Positions 37,777-45,627 of a DNA stretch of 47,131 nucleotides are shown piece after piece. The position numbers and the translations under genes were made by a program. The notes beneath the pieces were generated by a model. That model had not been told where the DNA came from. It did no database searches and saw only the letters and a list, made by a program, of their open reading frames with translations. The first letter of the stretch is position 1. Every line of letters begins with the position of its first letter. Where the stretch lies: positions 1 to 47,131 of the forward strand of contig SFLD01000010.1 of assembly GCA_004553545.1 (NCBI GenBank), given 5' to 3'. Source of the stretch: Clostridiales bacterium (GTDB taxonomy: Bacteria > Bacillota > Clostridia > Oscillospirales > Oscillospiraceae).

Positions 37777-38573
37777 AAGACATCACCCTGGGCCAGTACT
37801 TCCCCGGTGACACCCCGGCCCACCGGCTGGACCCCCGGACGAAGATCGTGCTGGTGGTCCTTTACATCGTGGCCCTCTTCCAGGCCAAGAACCTTCTGAC
37901 CTATGCCCTGGTGGCTGTGACCTTCGTCACCTGCGCCCGGGTCTCCAAGGTCGGCGCCCGGGCCCTTCTGAAAGGCCTCAAGCCCGTGGTCATCATCGTC
38001 CTCTTCACGGGCTTTCTCAACCTCTTCTTCACCCCCGGCGAGACGCTCTTTGAGCTGGGCTTCCTGCGCCTGACGGATCAGGGCATCTACAACGCCCTGC
38101 GCATGGTGGTGCGCATCATGCTCCTCATCATGGGGACCTTCCTCCTGACCTACACCACCAGCCCCATCGCCCTGACGGACGCCCTGGAGCGGATGCTGAA
38201 CCCCCTGAAGAAGCTCCATGTCCCCGTCCATGAGCTGGCCATGGTCATGTCCATCGCCCTGCGCTTCATCCCCACCCTCATTGAGGAGACGGACAAGATC
38301 ATGTCCGCCCAGAAGGCACGCGGCGCGGACTTCGAGAGCGGCAACCTCATCCAGAAGGCCAAGGCCCTGGTCCCGGTGCTGGTGCCCCTCTTCGTCAGCT
38401 CCTTCCGCCGGGCGGATGAGCTGGCGGTCGCCATGGAGTGCCGCTGCTACCACGGCGGCGAGGGCCGGACCCGCCTCCATGTGCTCCATTTCGCCTCCCG
38501 GGACTATGTGGCTCTCGTTCTCGGCTGCGTCATCACCGCCGCCGTCATCATTCTGGCCCGCCTGGGCTTCTGA
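37770..38573 (+). CDS. ecfT: Energy-coupling factor transporter transmembrane protein EcfT
   Basis: A 267-residue membrane scaffold with about five helices and the two coupling-helix motifs: AxARxRG-like QKARGADFES and the FVSSFRRADELAVAMECRCY stretch. The N-terminal GQYFPGDTPAHRLDPRTKI is conserved in EcfT. It begins at GTG 37770, overlapping the ecfA2 stop. No substrate-binding S component is encoded beside it, so this is a group II (shared) ECF module used by dispersed S proteins. truA follows 21 bp later, the usual Firmicutes order. Confidence 0.95.
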   Translation: MLKDITLGQYFPGDTPAHRLDPRTKIVLVVLYIVALFQAKNLLTYALVAVTFVTCARVSKVGARALLKGLKPVVIIVLFTGFLNLFFTPGETLFELGFLRLTDQGIYNALRMVVRIMLLIMGTFLLTYTTSPIALTDALERMLNPLKKLHVPVHELAMVMSIALRFIPTLIEETDKIMSAQKARGADFESGNLIQKAKALVPVLVPLFVSSFRRADELAVAMECRCYHGGEGRTRLHVLHFASRDYVALVLGCVITAAVIILARLGF

Positions 38574-38594
38574 CCCCCGGAAAGGAGGGACCCC

Positions 38595-39350
38595 ATGCGC
38601 AACATCGCCTTAAAACTCATGTATAACGGCACCGCCTACCACGGCTGGCAGGTGCAGCGCAACGCCGTCTCTGTCTGCGAGACGCTGCAGAAGGCCCTCC
38701 GCCAGATCACGGGGGAGGAGGTCCACCTGACGGGCTGCGGCCGGACGGACGCCGGCGTCCACGCCGAGCGCTACGTCGCGAACTTCCGCACGGAGAGCCG
38801 CATCCCCTTGGAGCGCCTGCCCTTCGCCATCAACACCCACACGCCGGAGGACATCGCCGTCAGCGAGGCCCTGGAGGTGGCGGAGGACTTCAACGCCATC
38901 GGCTCCTGCCTCAAAAAGGAGTATACCTACCGCATCTACAACTCCCGGGTGAAGAACCCTTTCTATGTGAACCGGGCCTACTTCTACCCCAAGCGCCTGG
39001 ACGAGGACTTCCTGGACCGGGCGGCGCATATGTTCGTGGGGACCCATGACTTTGCCGCCGTCCGCTCCGTGGGGACGGAGACCCGTACCACCGTCCGCAC
39101 CATCTACTGGTGCGATGTGACCCGCAGCGGTGAGCTCCTGGAGCTGAAGGTCTGCGCCGACGGCTTCCTCTACAACATGGTCCGGGCCATCACCGGCACC
39201 GTCCTCTACGCGGCGGAGGGCAAGTTCCGCCCGGAGGACATCCCTGCCATCCTGGAGAGCCGGGACCGCACCCTGGCGGGGCCCACGGCGCCCCCCGGGG
39301 GATTGTACCTCACAAGACTCTGGTATGAGGATGAGAGACTCAATGGATGA
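38595..39350 (+). CDS. truA: tRNA pseudouridine(38-40) synthase
   Basis: A 251-residue TruA. The catalytic Asp is in GCGRTDAGVHA near residue 55; YNGTAYHGWQVQ at the N terminus, YTYRIYNSRVKNPF, FVGTHDFAAVRS and the C-terminal FLYNMVRAITGT are all conserved. It isomerizes uridines 38-40 in the anticodon arm. ATG 38595 follows GGAAAGGAGGG. Its last 8 bp overlap the next gene. Its linkage to the ecf genes is typical and probably reflects ancient operon structure rather than shared function. Confidence 0.96.
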   Translation: MRNIALKLMYNGTAYHGWQVQRNAVSVCETLQKALRQITGEEVHLTGCGRTDAGVHAERYVANFRTESRIPLERLPFAINTHTPEDIAVSEALEVAEDFNAIGSCLKKEYTYRIYNSRVKNPFYVNRAYFYPKRLDEDFLDRAAHMFVGTHDFAAVRSVGTETRTTVRTIYWCDVTRSGELLELKVCADGFLYNMVRAITGTVLYAAEGKFRPEDIPAILESRDRTLAGPTAPPGGLYLTRLWYEDERLNG

Positions 39351-40512
39351 AAGACGTGAGCCCCTCCCGGTGGAGGGCGGCCGCACGGAACGGCCGAAGC
39401 ACCGGGGCCTCCGGCGCTTTCTGATCTTCCTGGCGGTGCTGGCGGCGGTTCTGGGCGTGGTGGCCCTGGCCGCCTGGCGGGACGGCACGGGCTTTGACGC
39501 CCTGCGCCGCTACTTCGCCTACGGCACGGGCTCCGGCAGCGGCACCATCCGCTATGAGGCCTCCACCGCCAACCGCTTCGCCGCCCTGGACGGCGGCGTC
39601 GCCATCCTCTCGGACCGGGAGCTGACCGTCCTGCGGGACGACGGCACCGAGGTCTGCCGCCTCTCCCTCTCCCTGGGCTCCCCGGCCCTTGCGGAGTGCC
39701 GGGGCCGGGCCCTTGCCTACGATGTGGGCGGCACCGAGCTCTATGTGGTGGACATCTCCGGCGAGAAGATCCATCTCAGCCTGGACGGGGCCATCACCGC
39801 CGCCGCCCTCAACGGCAGCGGGTATCTGGCCGTCACGGCGGAGGCCCCCAACTGTAAGAGCGCCGTCTCCGTCTATGACCCCAGCGGCACGGAGATCTTC
39901 CTCTTCAAGTCCGCCCAGCGCTTCCTCTCCACCGCCTCCGTGACGGAGGACGGCAAAACCCTCGCCGCCGTGGCCCTGGGGCAGGAGGGCGGCGTCTTCA
40001 CCAGCAGCATCCTCCTCTACGACCTCACAAAGGACGCCCAGGAGCCTCAGGAGACCGTCGCCATCCCGGACGACCTGGTCTTCACCCTGGGGGCCACGGG
40101 CACGTCTCTCGCCGCCCTGGGGCAGGACGGCCTCAGCTTCCTCCCTCTCGCCGGGGAGAGCAAGCGCTACGACTTCTCCGGTCAGTACCTCCGGGGCTAC
40201 CACTTCGGCGGGGAGGGCTTCGCCCTCCTGCAGCTGAACCGCTACCAGTCCGGCAGCGCCGGGAAGCTGGTCACCGTGGACGCCGGCGGGGAGGTCCTGG
40301 GGGAGCTGGAGCTCCGGGAGGAGGTCCTGGACCTCTCCGCCGCGGGCCGCTACCTGGCCGTCCTCTACACGGATCGCTGCGTCATCTACAGCAGCGCCCT
40401 CCAGGAGTACGCCTCCCTTGTGGGGACGGACGGCATCCGGGCCGTTCTCCAGCGCGCGGACGGCTCCGCCCTCCTTCTGGGGGCGGAGGAGGCCCGGCTC
40501 TTCGTGCCCTGA
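39343..40512 (+). CDS. DUF5711-like membrane-anchored beta-propeller protein
   Basis: About 389 residues. A basic cytoplasmic N terminus (RTERPKHRGLRRF) leads into one membrane helix (LIFLAVLAAVLGVVALAAW, about 26-46), then an extracytoplasmic domain of repeated short strands (FAALDGGVAILSDRELTVLR, GSGYLAVTAEAP, EDGKTLAAVALG, AAGRYLAVLYTDRCVIYSS) that look like a WD40/PQQ-type propeller. This matches the clostridial DUF5711 family as I remember it; function unknown. I start at ATG 39343, which overlaps truA by 8 bp; an in-frame ATG at 39325 is the alternative. The ribosome binding site is weak (GAGAG), consistent with translational coupling. CvpA and ClpC-like genes follow. Confidence 0.65.
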   Translation: MDERREPLPVEGGRTERPKHRGLRRFLIFLAVLAAVLGVVALAAWRDGTGFDALRRYFAYGTGSGSGTIRYEASTANRFAALDGGVAILSDRELTVLRDDGTEVCRLSLSLGSPALAECRGRALAYDVGGTELYVVDISGEKIHLSLDGAITAAALNGSGYLAVTAEAPNCKSAVSVYDPSGTEIFLFKSAQRFLSTASVTEDGKTLAAVALGQEGGVFTSSILLYDLTKDAQEPQETVAIPDDLVFTLGATGTSLAALGQDGLSFLPLAGESKRYDFSGQYLRGYHFGGEGFALLQLNRYQSGSAGKLVTVDAGGEVLGELELREEVLDLSAAGRYLAVLYTDRCVIYSSALQEYASLVGTDGIRAVLQRADGSALLLGAEEARLFVP

Positions 40513-40588
40513 GGGGCAGGAAAGCCCAGTTCCGGGAAACATTCCCGGCCAATTTACAAAACGTTTACACGCGGAAAGGTAGGAACCT

Positions 40589-41347
40589 GTGACAACAACT
40601 GCTATAATACTGGATGTCCTCACGGCGGCGGCCCTCATTGCCTTCACCGTGATGGGAGCCCATCGGGGCTTCTTCCGCACCGTGGCGGGGCTTCTCGCCG
40701 TGATACTGGCCCTGGTGGGGGCTCAGCTCTTCACCAGCTGGGCCGCGCCCCACGTCTCCGGCGTCCTGCAGCCCGCCATCGAGCGGCGGGTGGAGAAAAA
40801 GGTGGACGCCGCCCTGGGCGGAGATCCCTCCGCCATCACCCCCCAGGAGCCCCAAATCGGCGCCTCCCGGCCGGACAGCGAGACCCAGGACCAGAAGGAG
40901 GCGGAGGAGGAGAGCGAGATCCAGCGCCTTCTCCGGGCCATCGGCGTGGATGAGCAGCTCTTCCAGCGCCTGGGGGAGAGCGCCCGGGAGAAGGTCCGGG
41001 ATACCGGCGTCACCGTGGCCACCGCCGTGGTCCAGAGCGTGGCGGAGAGCGTCATCCGCGCCCTCCTCTTCCTTCTGAGCTTCGCGGTCTTCCTGCTCCT
41101 TCTGAAGCTCCTGGCCAAGGTCCTGGACCTGGCGCTGAAGCTCCCGGTGCTCCGCAGCATGAACGGCCTTGCCGGCGCTGCCGTGGGCCTGGTGGAGGGG
41201 GCTCTCGCGGTGTTTCTCGCCGTCTGGCTCCTCCGGCGCTTCGGCGTCTCCTTTGAGACCCCCGCCGTGGAGGGGACCTATCTTCTCTCATTCTTTGCCA
41301 AGCACACTCCGCTCTCCGCCCTGGCCTCCGTCGGGACGAGAGGGTGA
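40589..41347 (+). CDS. CvpA family membrane protein
   Basis: A 252-residue protein with the CvpA-type four-helix layout: two N-terminal helices (ILDVLTAAALIAFTVMGAHRGFFRTVAGLL and AVILALVGAQLF), a long soluble insert with charged Glu/Asp-rich stretch (about residues 60-125), and two C-terminal helices (LLFLLSFAVFLLLLKLLAKV and LAGAAVGLVEGALAVFLAVW). The Arg-Gly turn after helix 1 (HRGFFR) is the family hallmark. Starts at GTG 40589 with AAAGGTAGG upstream. CvpA proteins are linked to envelope integrity and, in E. coli, colicin V export; the precise role is unknown. Confidence 0.82.
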   Translation: MTTTAIILDVLTAAALIAFTVMGAHRGFFRTVAGLLAVILALVGAQLFTSWAAPHVSGVLQPAIERRVEKKVDAALGGDPSAITPQEPQIGASRPDSETQDQKEAEEESEIQRLLRAIGVDEQLFQRLGESAREKVRDTGVTVATAVVQSVAESVIRALLFLLSFAVFLLLLKLLAKVLDLALKLPVLRSMNGLAGAAVGLVEGALAVFLAVWLLRRFGVSFETPAVEGTYLLSFFAKHTPLSALASVGTRG

Positions 41348-41371
41348 TCGCATACTTTCTGGAGGTACACG

Positions 41372-43681
41372 ATGCAGCCTACACTTTGTTCCCGTTGTAA
41401 GAAGAATGTCGCCGTGGTCTACATCTCCCGGATGGAGAACGGCCAGACCGTCAATGAGGGCCTCTGCCTCAAGTGCGCCCGGGACCTGGGACTGCCCCAG
41501 GTGGAGGACATGATGAAGCGCATGGGCATCTCCGACGAGGAGCTGGACACCCTGAACTCCGAGATGCTCCAGGCTCTGAACGGCGTGGAGAACATCGAGG
41601 ATCTTCCCGCCGGGGAGGACCCCGGCGAGGAGGACGAGGGGAAGACCGCCACCTTTCCCTTCCTGAACCGCCTCTTCGGCAACGCCGCCCCCGGCGGCAG
41701 CGCGCCGGAGGCCGGGGAGCCCCCCCACACCGAGCGGGAGAAGGACCCCCGCAAGGGCGACAAGAAGCGCAAGTTCCTGGAGGGCTACTGCCAGAACCTC
41801 ACCGGCAAGGCCCGGGAGGGCAAGCTGGACCCCGTCATCGGCCGGGCGGAGGAGATCGAGCGGGTGGTGCAGATCCTGAACCGCCGCCAGAAGAACAACC
41901 CCTGCCTCATCGGTGAGCCCGGCGTGGGCAAGACCGCCATCGCTGAGGGCCTCGCCCAGCGGATCGTGAAGGGCGACGTGCCCTACAAGCTCCGGGACAA
42001 GGAGGTCTATCTCCTGGACCTCACCGCGCTTGTGGCCGGGACCCAGTTCCGGGGCCAGTTCGAGCAGCGGATGAAGGGCCTCATCGACGAGGTGAAGCGC
42101 CTCGGCAACATCATCCTCATGATCGACGAGATCCACAACATCGCCGGGGCCGGGGACGCCGAGGGCAGCATGAACGCCGCCAATATCTTAAAGCCCGCCC
42201 TCTCCCGGGGCGAGATCCAGGTCATCGGCGCCACCACCTTCAATGAGTACCGCAAGTTCATCGAGAAGGACACCGCCCTCGAGCGCCGCTTCCAGCCCGT
42301 CACGGTGAACGAGCCCTCCATCGAGGACAGCATCGCCATTTTGAAGGGCATCGCCCCCTACTACGAGCGCTACCACGGCGTCAAGATCCCGGAGGGGATG
42401 CTCCGCCAGGCCGTCCTCCTCTCCGAGCGCTATATCACGGACCGCTTCCTCCCGGACAAGGCCATCGACCTCATCGACGAGGCCTGCTCCGACCTGAACC
42501 TCAAGGACAAGGGCATCTCCCGCCGCATGGAGATCCAGCGGGAGCTGGAGGACTATGAGAAGGAGCGGACCATGCTGGAGGAGAAGGAGGAGAAGGAAGA
42601 GGCCGACTACGCCCGCATGGCGGAGCTCAAGAGCCGCGAGCTCCAGCTCAACGCCGAGCTCCAGGCCCTCTGCGCCCAGGGCGACCCCCAGCTCTCCATG
42701 GAGAACCTGGCCCACGTCATTGAGCTCTGGACCAAGATCCCCGCCTCCCGCATCCGGGAGCAGGAGTTCCAGCGCCTGAGCCAGCTGGAGGAGCGGCTCA
42801 AGAGCCACATCATCGGCCAGGACCAGGCGGTCGCCGCCGTGGCCGCCGCCGTCCGCCGCAGCCGGGTGGGCATCTCGCCCAAGCATAAGCCGGTCAGCTT
42901 CATCTTCGTGGGCTCCACCGGCGTGGGCAAGACGGAGCTCGTCAAGCAGCTGGCAGAGGACCTCTTCAACTCCCCGGACGCCCTCATCCGCCTTGATATG
43001 TCCGAGTTCATGGAGAAGCACTCCGTCTCCCGCATCGTGGGCTCCCCGCCGGGCTACGTGGGCTATGACGAGGCCGGCCAGCTGACGGAGAAGATCCGCC
43101 GCAAGCCCTATGCCGTCATCCTCTTCGACGAGATCGAGAAGGCCCACCCGGATGTCCTCAACGTCCTGCTGCAGATCCTGGACGACGGCGAGATTACCGA
43201 CGCCCACGGCCGCAAGGTGAACTTCGAGAACACCGTCATCGTCATGACCTCCAACGCCGGCAGCTCCACCAAGGAGGGCACCGTGGGTTTCGGCCGCACC
43301 GTCAGCGAGCAGGACCGGGAGAAGGCCATGAAGGCCCTGGAGCAGTTCCTCCGGCCGGAGTTCATCAACCGGGTGGACGAGGTCATCTGCTTCAACCGCC
43401 TGACGGAGGAGAACTTCAAGGGCATCGCCGCCATCATGCTGAAGGAGCTCCAGGACTCCCTCCGGGACAAGGGCATCACCTTCACCTATGAGCCGTCTCT
43501 CGTGGACTACCTCACGGAGAAGTCCTACTCCATCACCTACGGCGCCCGGAACCTCCGCCGCTGCATCCAGAAGGACCTGGAGGACCCCATGACCACCCGC
43601 ATCATCGAGAGCTACGAGAGCCCCATCACCCAGATCCGCGCCCGCGCCCAGGACGGCGCCGTGGTTCTGGACTGCCTCTAA
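41372..43681 (+). CDS. ClpC-like AAA+ ATPase with N-terminal McsA-type zinc finger
   Basis: A 769-residue Hsp100 unfoldase. Residues 1-40 form a CSRC ... CLKC zinc finger resembling the N terminus of McsA. The usual ClpC N domain (two Clp_N repeats) is missing; a linker of about 100 residues leads to AAA-1 (about 150-390; Walker A GEPGVGKTAIAE at 181-192, Walker B ILMIDEIHN), a middle coiled coil (RRMEIQRELEDYEKERTMLE...), and AAA-2 (Walker A GSTGVGKTELV, Walker B VILFDEIEKAH). The VGFG loop after NAGSSTKEGT fits a ClpP-binding loop, so it probably feeds ClpP. The zinc finger may replace the McsA/MecA adaptor. ATG 41372 follows TGGAGGTACACG. Confidence 0.88.
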   Translation: MQPTLCSRCKKNVAVVYISRMENGQTVNEGLCLKCARDLGLPQVEDMMKRMGISDEELDTLNSEMLQALNGVENIEDLPAGEDPGEEDEGKTATFPFLNRLFGNAAPGGSAPEAGEPPHTEREKDPRKGDKKRKFLEGYCQNLTGKAREGKLDPVIGRAEEIERVVQILNRRQKNNPCLIGEPGVGKTAIAEGLAQRIVKGDVPYKLRDKEVYLLDLTALVAGTQFRGQFEQRMKGLIDEVKRLGNIILMIDEIHNIAGAGDAEGSMNAANILKPALSRGEIQVIGATTFNEYRKFIEKDTALERRFQPVTVNEPSIEDSIAILKGIAPYYERYHGVKIPEGMLRQAVLLSERYITDRFLPDKAIDLIDEACSDLNLKDKGISRRMEIQRELEDYEKERTMLEEKEEKEEADYARMAELKSRELQLNAELQALCAQGDPQLSMENLAHVIELWTKIPASRIREQEFQRLSQLEERLKSHIIGQDQAVAAVAAAVRRSRVGISPKHKPVSFIFVGSTGVGKTELVKQLAEDLFNSPDALIRLDMSEFMEKHSVSRIVGSPPGYVGYDEAGQLTEKIRRKPYAVILFDEIEKAHPDVLNVLLQILDDGEITDAHGRKVNFENTVIVMTSNAGSSTKEGTVGFGRTVSEQDREKAMKALEQFLRPEFINRVDEVICFNRLTEENFKGIAAIMLKELQDSLRDKGITFTYEPSLVDYLTEKSYSITYGARNLRRCIQKDLEDPMTTRIIESYESPITQIRARAQDGAVVLDCL

Positions 43682-43699
43682 AAAGAAAGGGAGATGGAT

Positions 43700-43912
43700 A
43701 TGAAGCTCTTCCGCCGGGAGATGGACCCCCGCTGCGCCTACTGTCAGTTCGCCAGCACCCTCAATGACCGGGAGTGCATGTGCGTGAAGCGGGGCGTGGT
43801 GCCCATGGAGCACCACTGCCGCGCCTTCCGCTACGACCCCCTCCGCCGGGAGCCTCCCCGCCCCGCGACCCTGAAGACCGACACCCTCCAGGAGAAGGAT
43901 TTCAGCCTGTAA
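43700..43912 (+). CDS. Small Cys-rich conserved protein, possible zinc binder
   Basis: About 70 residues, MKLFRREMDPRCAYCQFAS ... RECMCVKRGVVPMEHHCRAF, with C-x2-C, C-x-C and H-H-C groups that could hold a metal. I do not know its function, but small proteins of this look recur in Clostridia. I prefer ATG 43700, which has GGGAG 6 nt upstream; ATG 43694 directly abuts that site. It follows the ClpC-like gene by 18 bp and probably shares its transcript; together with the zinc-finger ClpC this gives two adjacent Cys-rich products. Confidence 0.7.
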   Translation: MKLFRREMDPRCAYCQFASTLNDRECMCVKRGVVPMEHHCRAFRYDPLRREPPRPATLKTDTLQEKDFSL

Positions 43913-43950
43913 AAAACGAGGCCGGACAGCGTATTGCTGTCCGGCCTTGT
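43911..43950. terminator. Bidirectional terminator between convergent genes
   Basis: AGGCCGGACAGC (43919-43930) pairs with GCTGTCCGGCCT (43936-43947). The minus-strand side runs into TTTTTT (from AAAAAA 43911-43916), ideal for the carboxypeptidase gene; the plus side has TGTTCTG. Confidence 0.88.
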
Positions 43951-43975
43951 TCTGTCCCGCGTCCGGAGGGACCCC

Positions 43976-45052
43976 TCACGGTACGTAATGGGAATAGACT
44001 TCCACGTGGTCATAGATGGCCCGCCAGGCGCTGTGGGCGTTGCCGGTGACGCAGAGATAGCCCCGCCCTTCGGCGTCCTGGGCAAAGCTTGCCGCGCAGG
44101 ACCCGGACTCCGCTACATACCCGGTCTTGGCGGCCAGCACCTCCACGCCGCCGCAGTCCTTGTCCTCGATGCGCCGCAAAAACCAGTTGGAGAGGTCCTG
44201 CCCCTCCGGATGGAAGTCCGTCGCCGCCGTGTGGAACCGCTTCGTGGTCAGGATCTCTCGGCAGAGTTCGTTTTCCATGGCCGCGCGCAGGATCAGGGCC
44301 ATGTCCCGGGCGGTGCAGTGGTGCTCCGGGGCGTAGAGCCCCACGCAGTTGGTGAAGTGCGCCCCTTCCGAGAGGCCCAGCTCCACCGCCTTTTCGTTCA
44401 TCCGCGCCACGAAGGCCTCCTGGGACCCGGCGCTGAGCACCGCCAGCCCCAGCGAGGCGTCCGCCCCGGAGGAGAGGATGCAGCCGTACAGCAGTTCCCG
44501 GGCGGGGACCTCCTCCCCCACCTCGTAGCCCACCACGCTGCAGTCGTGGCGGAAGCAGAAGTCCGCCGTCTCCCGGTCCATCACGAAGACCTGCTCCCAA
44601 TCCGTGATGTGCTCCGCCGCCACGAGAAGGGTCAGGATCTTCGTCATGGAGGCGGGGGAGAGGAGCACGTCGGAGCCTTTCTCCGCCAGGATCTCCCCGG
44701 TCTCCGCGTCCGCCAGCACGGCGAACTCGCTGGGGAAGTCCTCCCCCAGGGTCACCGTTCCCTCCGTGGGGGCCAGGGCGAAGACCGGCTCCGGCTCTAC
44801 CGGGGGTTCCTCCGGGATGCTGGCGGCGGCGCTGCCGCTTCCGTCGCTGGAAGCGGCGGGCTCCTCCCCCCGGGGCTGGGGCTTCGGCCCCCGCAGCAGC
44901 AGGAAGACCGCCAGCGTCAGCAGCGGCACCGCGATCAGCAGCGCCAGCTGCCGCCGCCTCCGGGCCTTCCGCCGCTGCCGCTCCCGCTCCTGTCGTGCCC
45001 GCCGCCGGGCCAGGCGCTCCTCCGTGGGGGGAAGCTCATAACCGCTCTTCAT
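43976..45052 (-). CDS. D-alanyl-D-alanine carboxypeptidase (PBP5-type serine hydrolase)
   Basis: A 358-residue membrane-anchored penicillin-binding protein. An Arg-rich cytoplasmic N terminus (residues 10-34) precedes one helix (LALLIAVPLLTLAVFLLL, about 36-54), a Pro/Ser/Glu-rich linker, and the peptidase S11 domain. Catalytic motifs: SxxK as SPASMTKIL, and KTG as AKTGYVAESG; the second motif reads SSGADAS, so the usual Asn of SGN is Ala, a variant I have seen in clostridial homologues. It removes the terminal D-Ala from peptidoglycan pentapeptides outside the membrane. Anchoring is N-terminal instead of by a C-terminal amphipathic helix. A TATGAT -10-like box lies on the minus strand near 45120, without a clear -35. 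Confidence 0.9.
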   Translation of the reverse strand: MKSGYELPPTEERLARRRARQERERQRRKARRRRQLALLIAVPLLTLAVFLLLRGPKPQPRGEEPAASSDGSGSAAASIPEEPPVEPEPVFALAPTEGTVTLGEDFPSEFAVLADAETGEILAEKGSDVLLSPASMTKILTLLVAAEHITDWEQVFVMDRETADFCFRHDCSVVGYEVGEEVPARELLYGCILSSGADASLGLAVLSAGSQEAFVARMNEKAVELGLSEGAHFTNCVGLYAPEHHCTARDMALILRAAMENELCREILTTKRFHTAATDFHPEGQDLSNWFLRRIEDKDCGGVEVLAAKTGYVAESGSCAASFAQDAEGRGYLCVTGNAHSAWRAIYDHVEVYSHYVP

Positions 45053-45157
45053 CGTTGACTCCTTCCGCTCCGAACCCGCCCCACCGGGCGGGGATGACGC
45101 ATTCTCACTCCACCATCATACCATACCTCCCGCCGTCGCGCATCCCCCAATGGGAGG

Positions 45158-45236
45158 AAAATTTCCCCCTGTCCCCCAAAGCGGGACGCTATCCGGCGCC
45201 GCCGTCCCCCACCGGGGGAACGGACAGGGGGATTGT
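45158..45236. repeat. Nested inverted repeats in the dacA-ilvE intergenic region
   Basis: TCCCCCTGTCC (45164-45174) is the reverse complement of GGACAGGGGGA (45222-45232), and a smaller GTCCCCC-acc-GGGGGAAC hairpin lies between. Its role is unknown; it may be a decayed terminator or repeat. Apart from this and the -10-like box of the divergent gene, 45053-45281 shows nothing. Confidence 0.35.
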
Positions 45237-45281
45237 CCCTCCTCCATGAGATTTTGTGCACTTTCCACAGACATCTCCCCA

Positions 45282-45310
45282 TTGACATTTGCCATCAGAT
45301 GGGGTATAAC
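45282..45310 (+). promoter_or_regulatory. Promoter of ilvE
   Basis: TTGACA 45282-45287 and TATAAC 45305-45310 are 17 bp apart; predicted start near 45317, followed by a T-box leader of about 310 nt. Confidence 0.85.
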
Positions 45311-45316
45311 GGTAAC

Positions 45317-45589
45317 AATTCAAACAGCAGACGCGATGAACGGGACAGACCATTCGGGACAGCGCCCTCACAGAGAGCCGTGGTGTGGTGGAACACGGCA
45401 GGGAGGCCCGGCTGGTGTCACCCGGGAGCTGCGCCGCCGAAGGAATGTCCCCCAAGCGGTGCCGGACGCCCTCCGATATCAGGGTACACGAGCGGCCGTG
45501 GGGAGACCCACGGCAATGAGAGTGGTACCGCGGAAGTCCGGCTTTCGTCTCTCCTGGGGAACAGGAGCGGCGAGGGCCGTTTTGCTTTT
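45317..45589 (+). promoter_or_regulatory. T-box riboswitch leader of ilvE
   Basis: The T-box sequence AGTGGTACCGCGG is at 45521-45533, right after a stem III hairpin (CCGTGGG-gaga-CCCACGG). Upstream, CAGAGAG and the stem GCCGTG/CACGGC with a GGTGGAA loop form the distal stem I. Uncharged tRNA pairs with the TGGT element and blocks the terminator. A candidate specifier GTC followed by A (GGTGTCACC, about 45416-45422) would mean valine tRNA; this reading is tentative because stem I was not folded. The terminator stem (CGGCTTTCGTCTCTCCTG 45539-45556 with 45562-45579, 17 of 18 paired) is followed by TTTTGCTTTT. Confidence 0.9.
45539..45589 (+). terminator. T-box terminator hairpin
   Basis: An 18-position stem with one mismatch and a GGGAA loop, followed by TTTTGCTTTT, 39 nt before the ilvE start. 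Confidence 0.88.
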
Positions 45590-45627
45590 CGCGTCAGCCG
45601 GAACATCTTTGAAAGGAGCGAATCTGC

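Noticed and set aside
40597..40615. TATAAT at 40602-40607 as a promoter of the clpC-like gene
   Set aside because: It lies inside the cvpA coding sequence without a -35 at proper distance; GTG 40589 and the hydrophobic N terminus support coding use.
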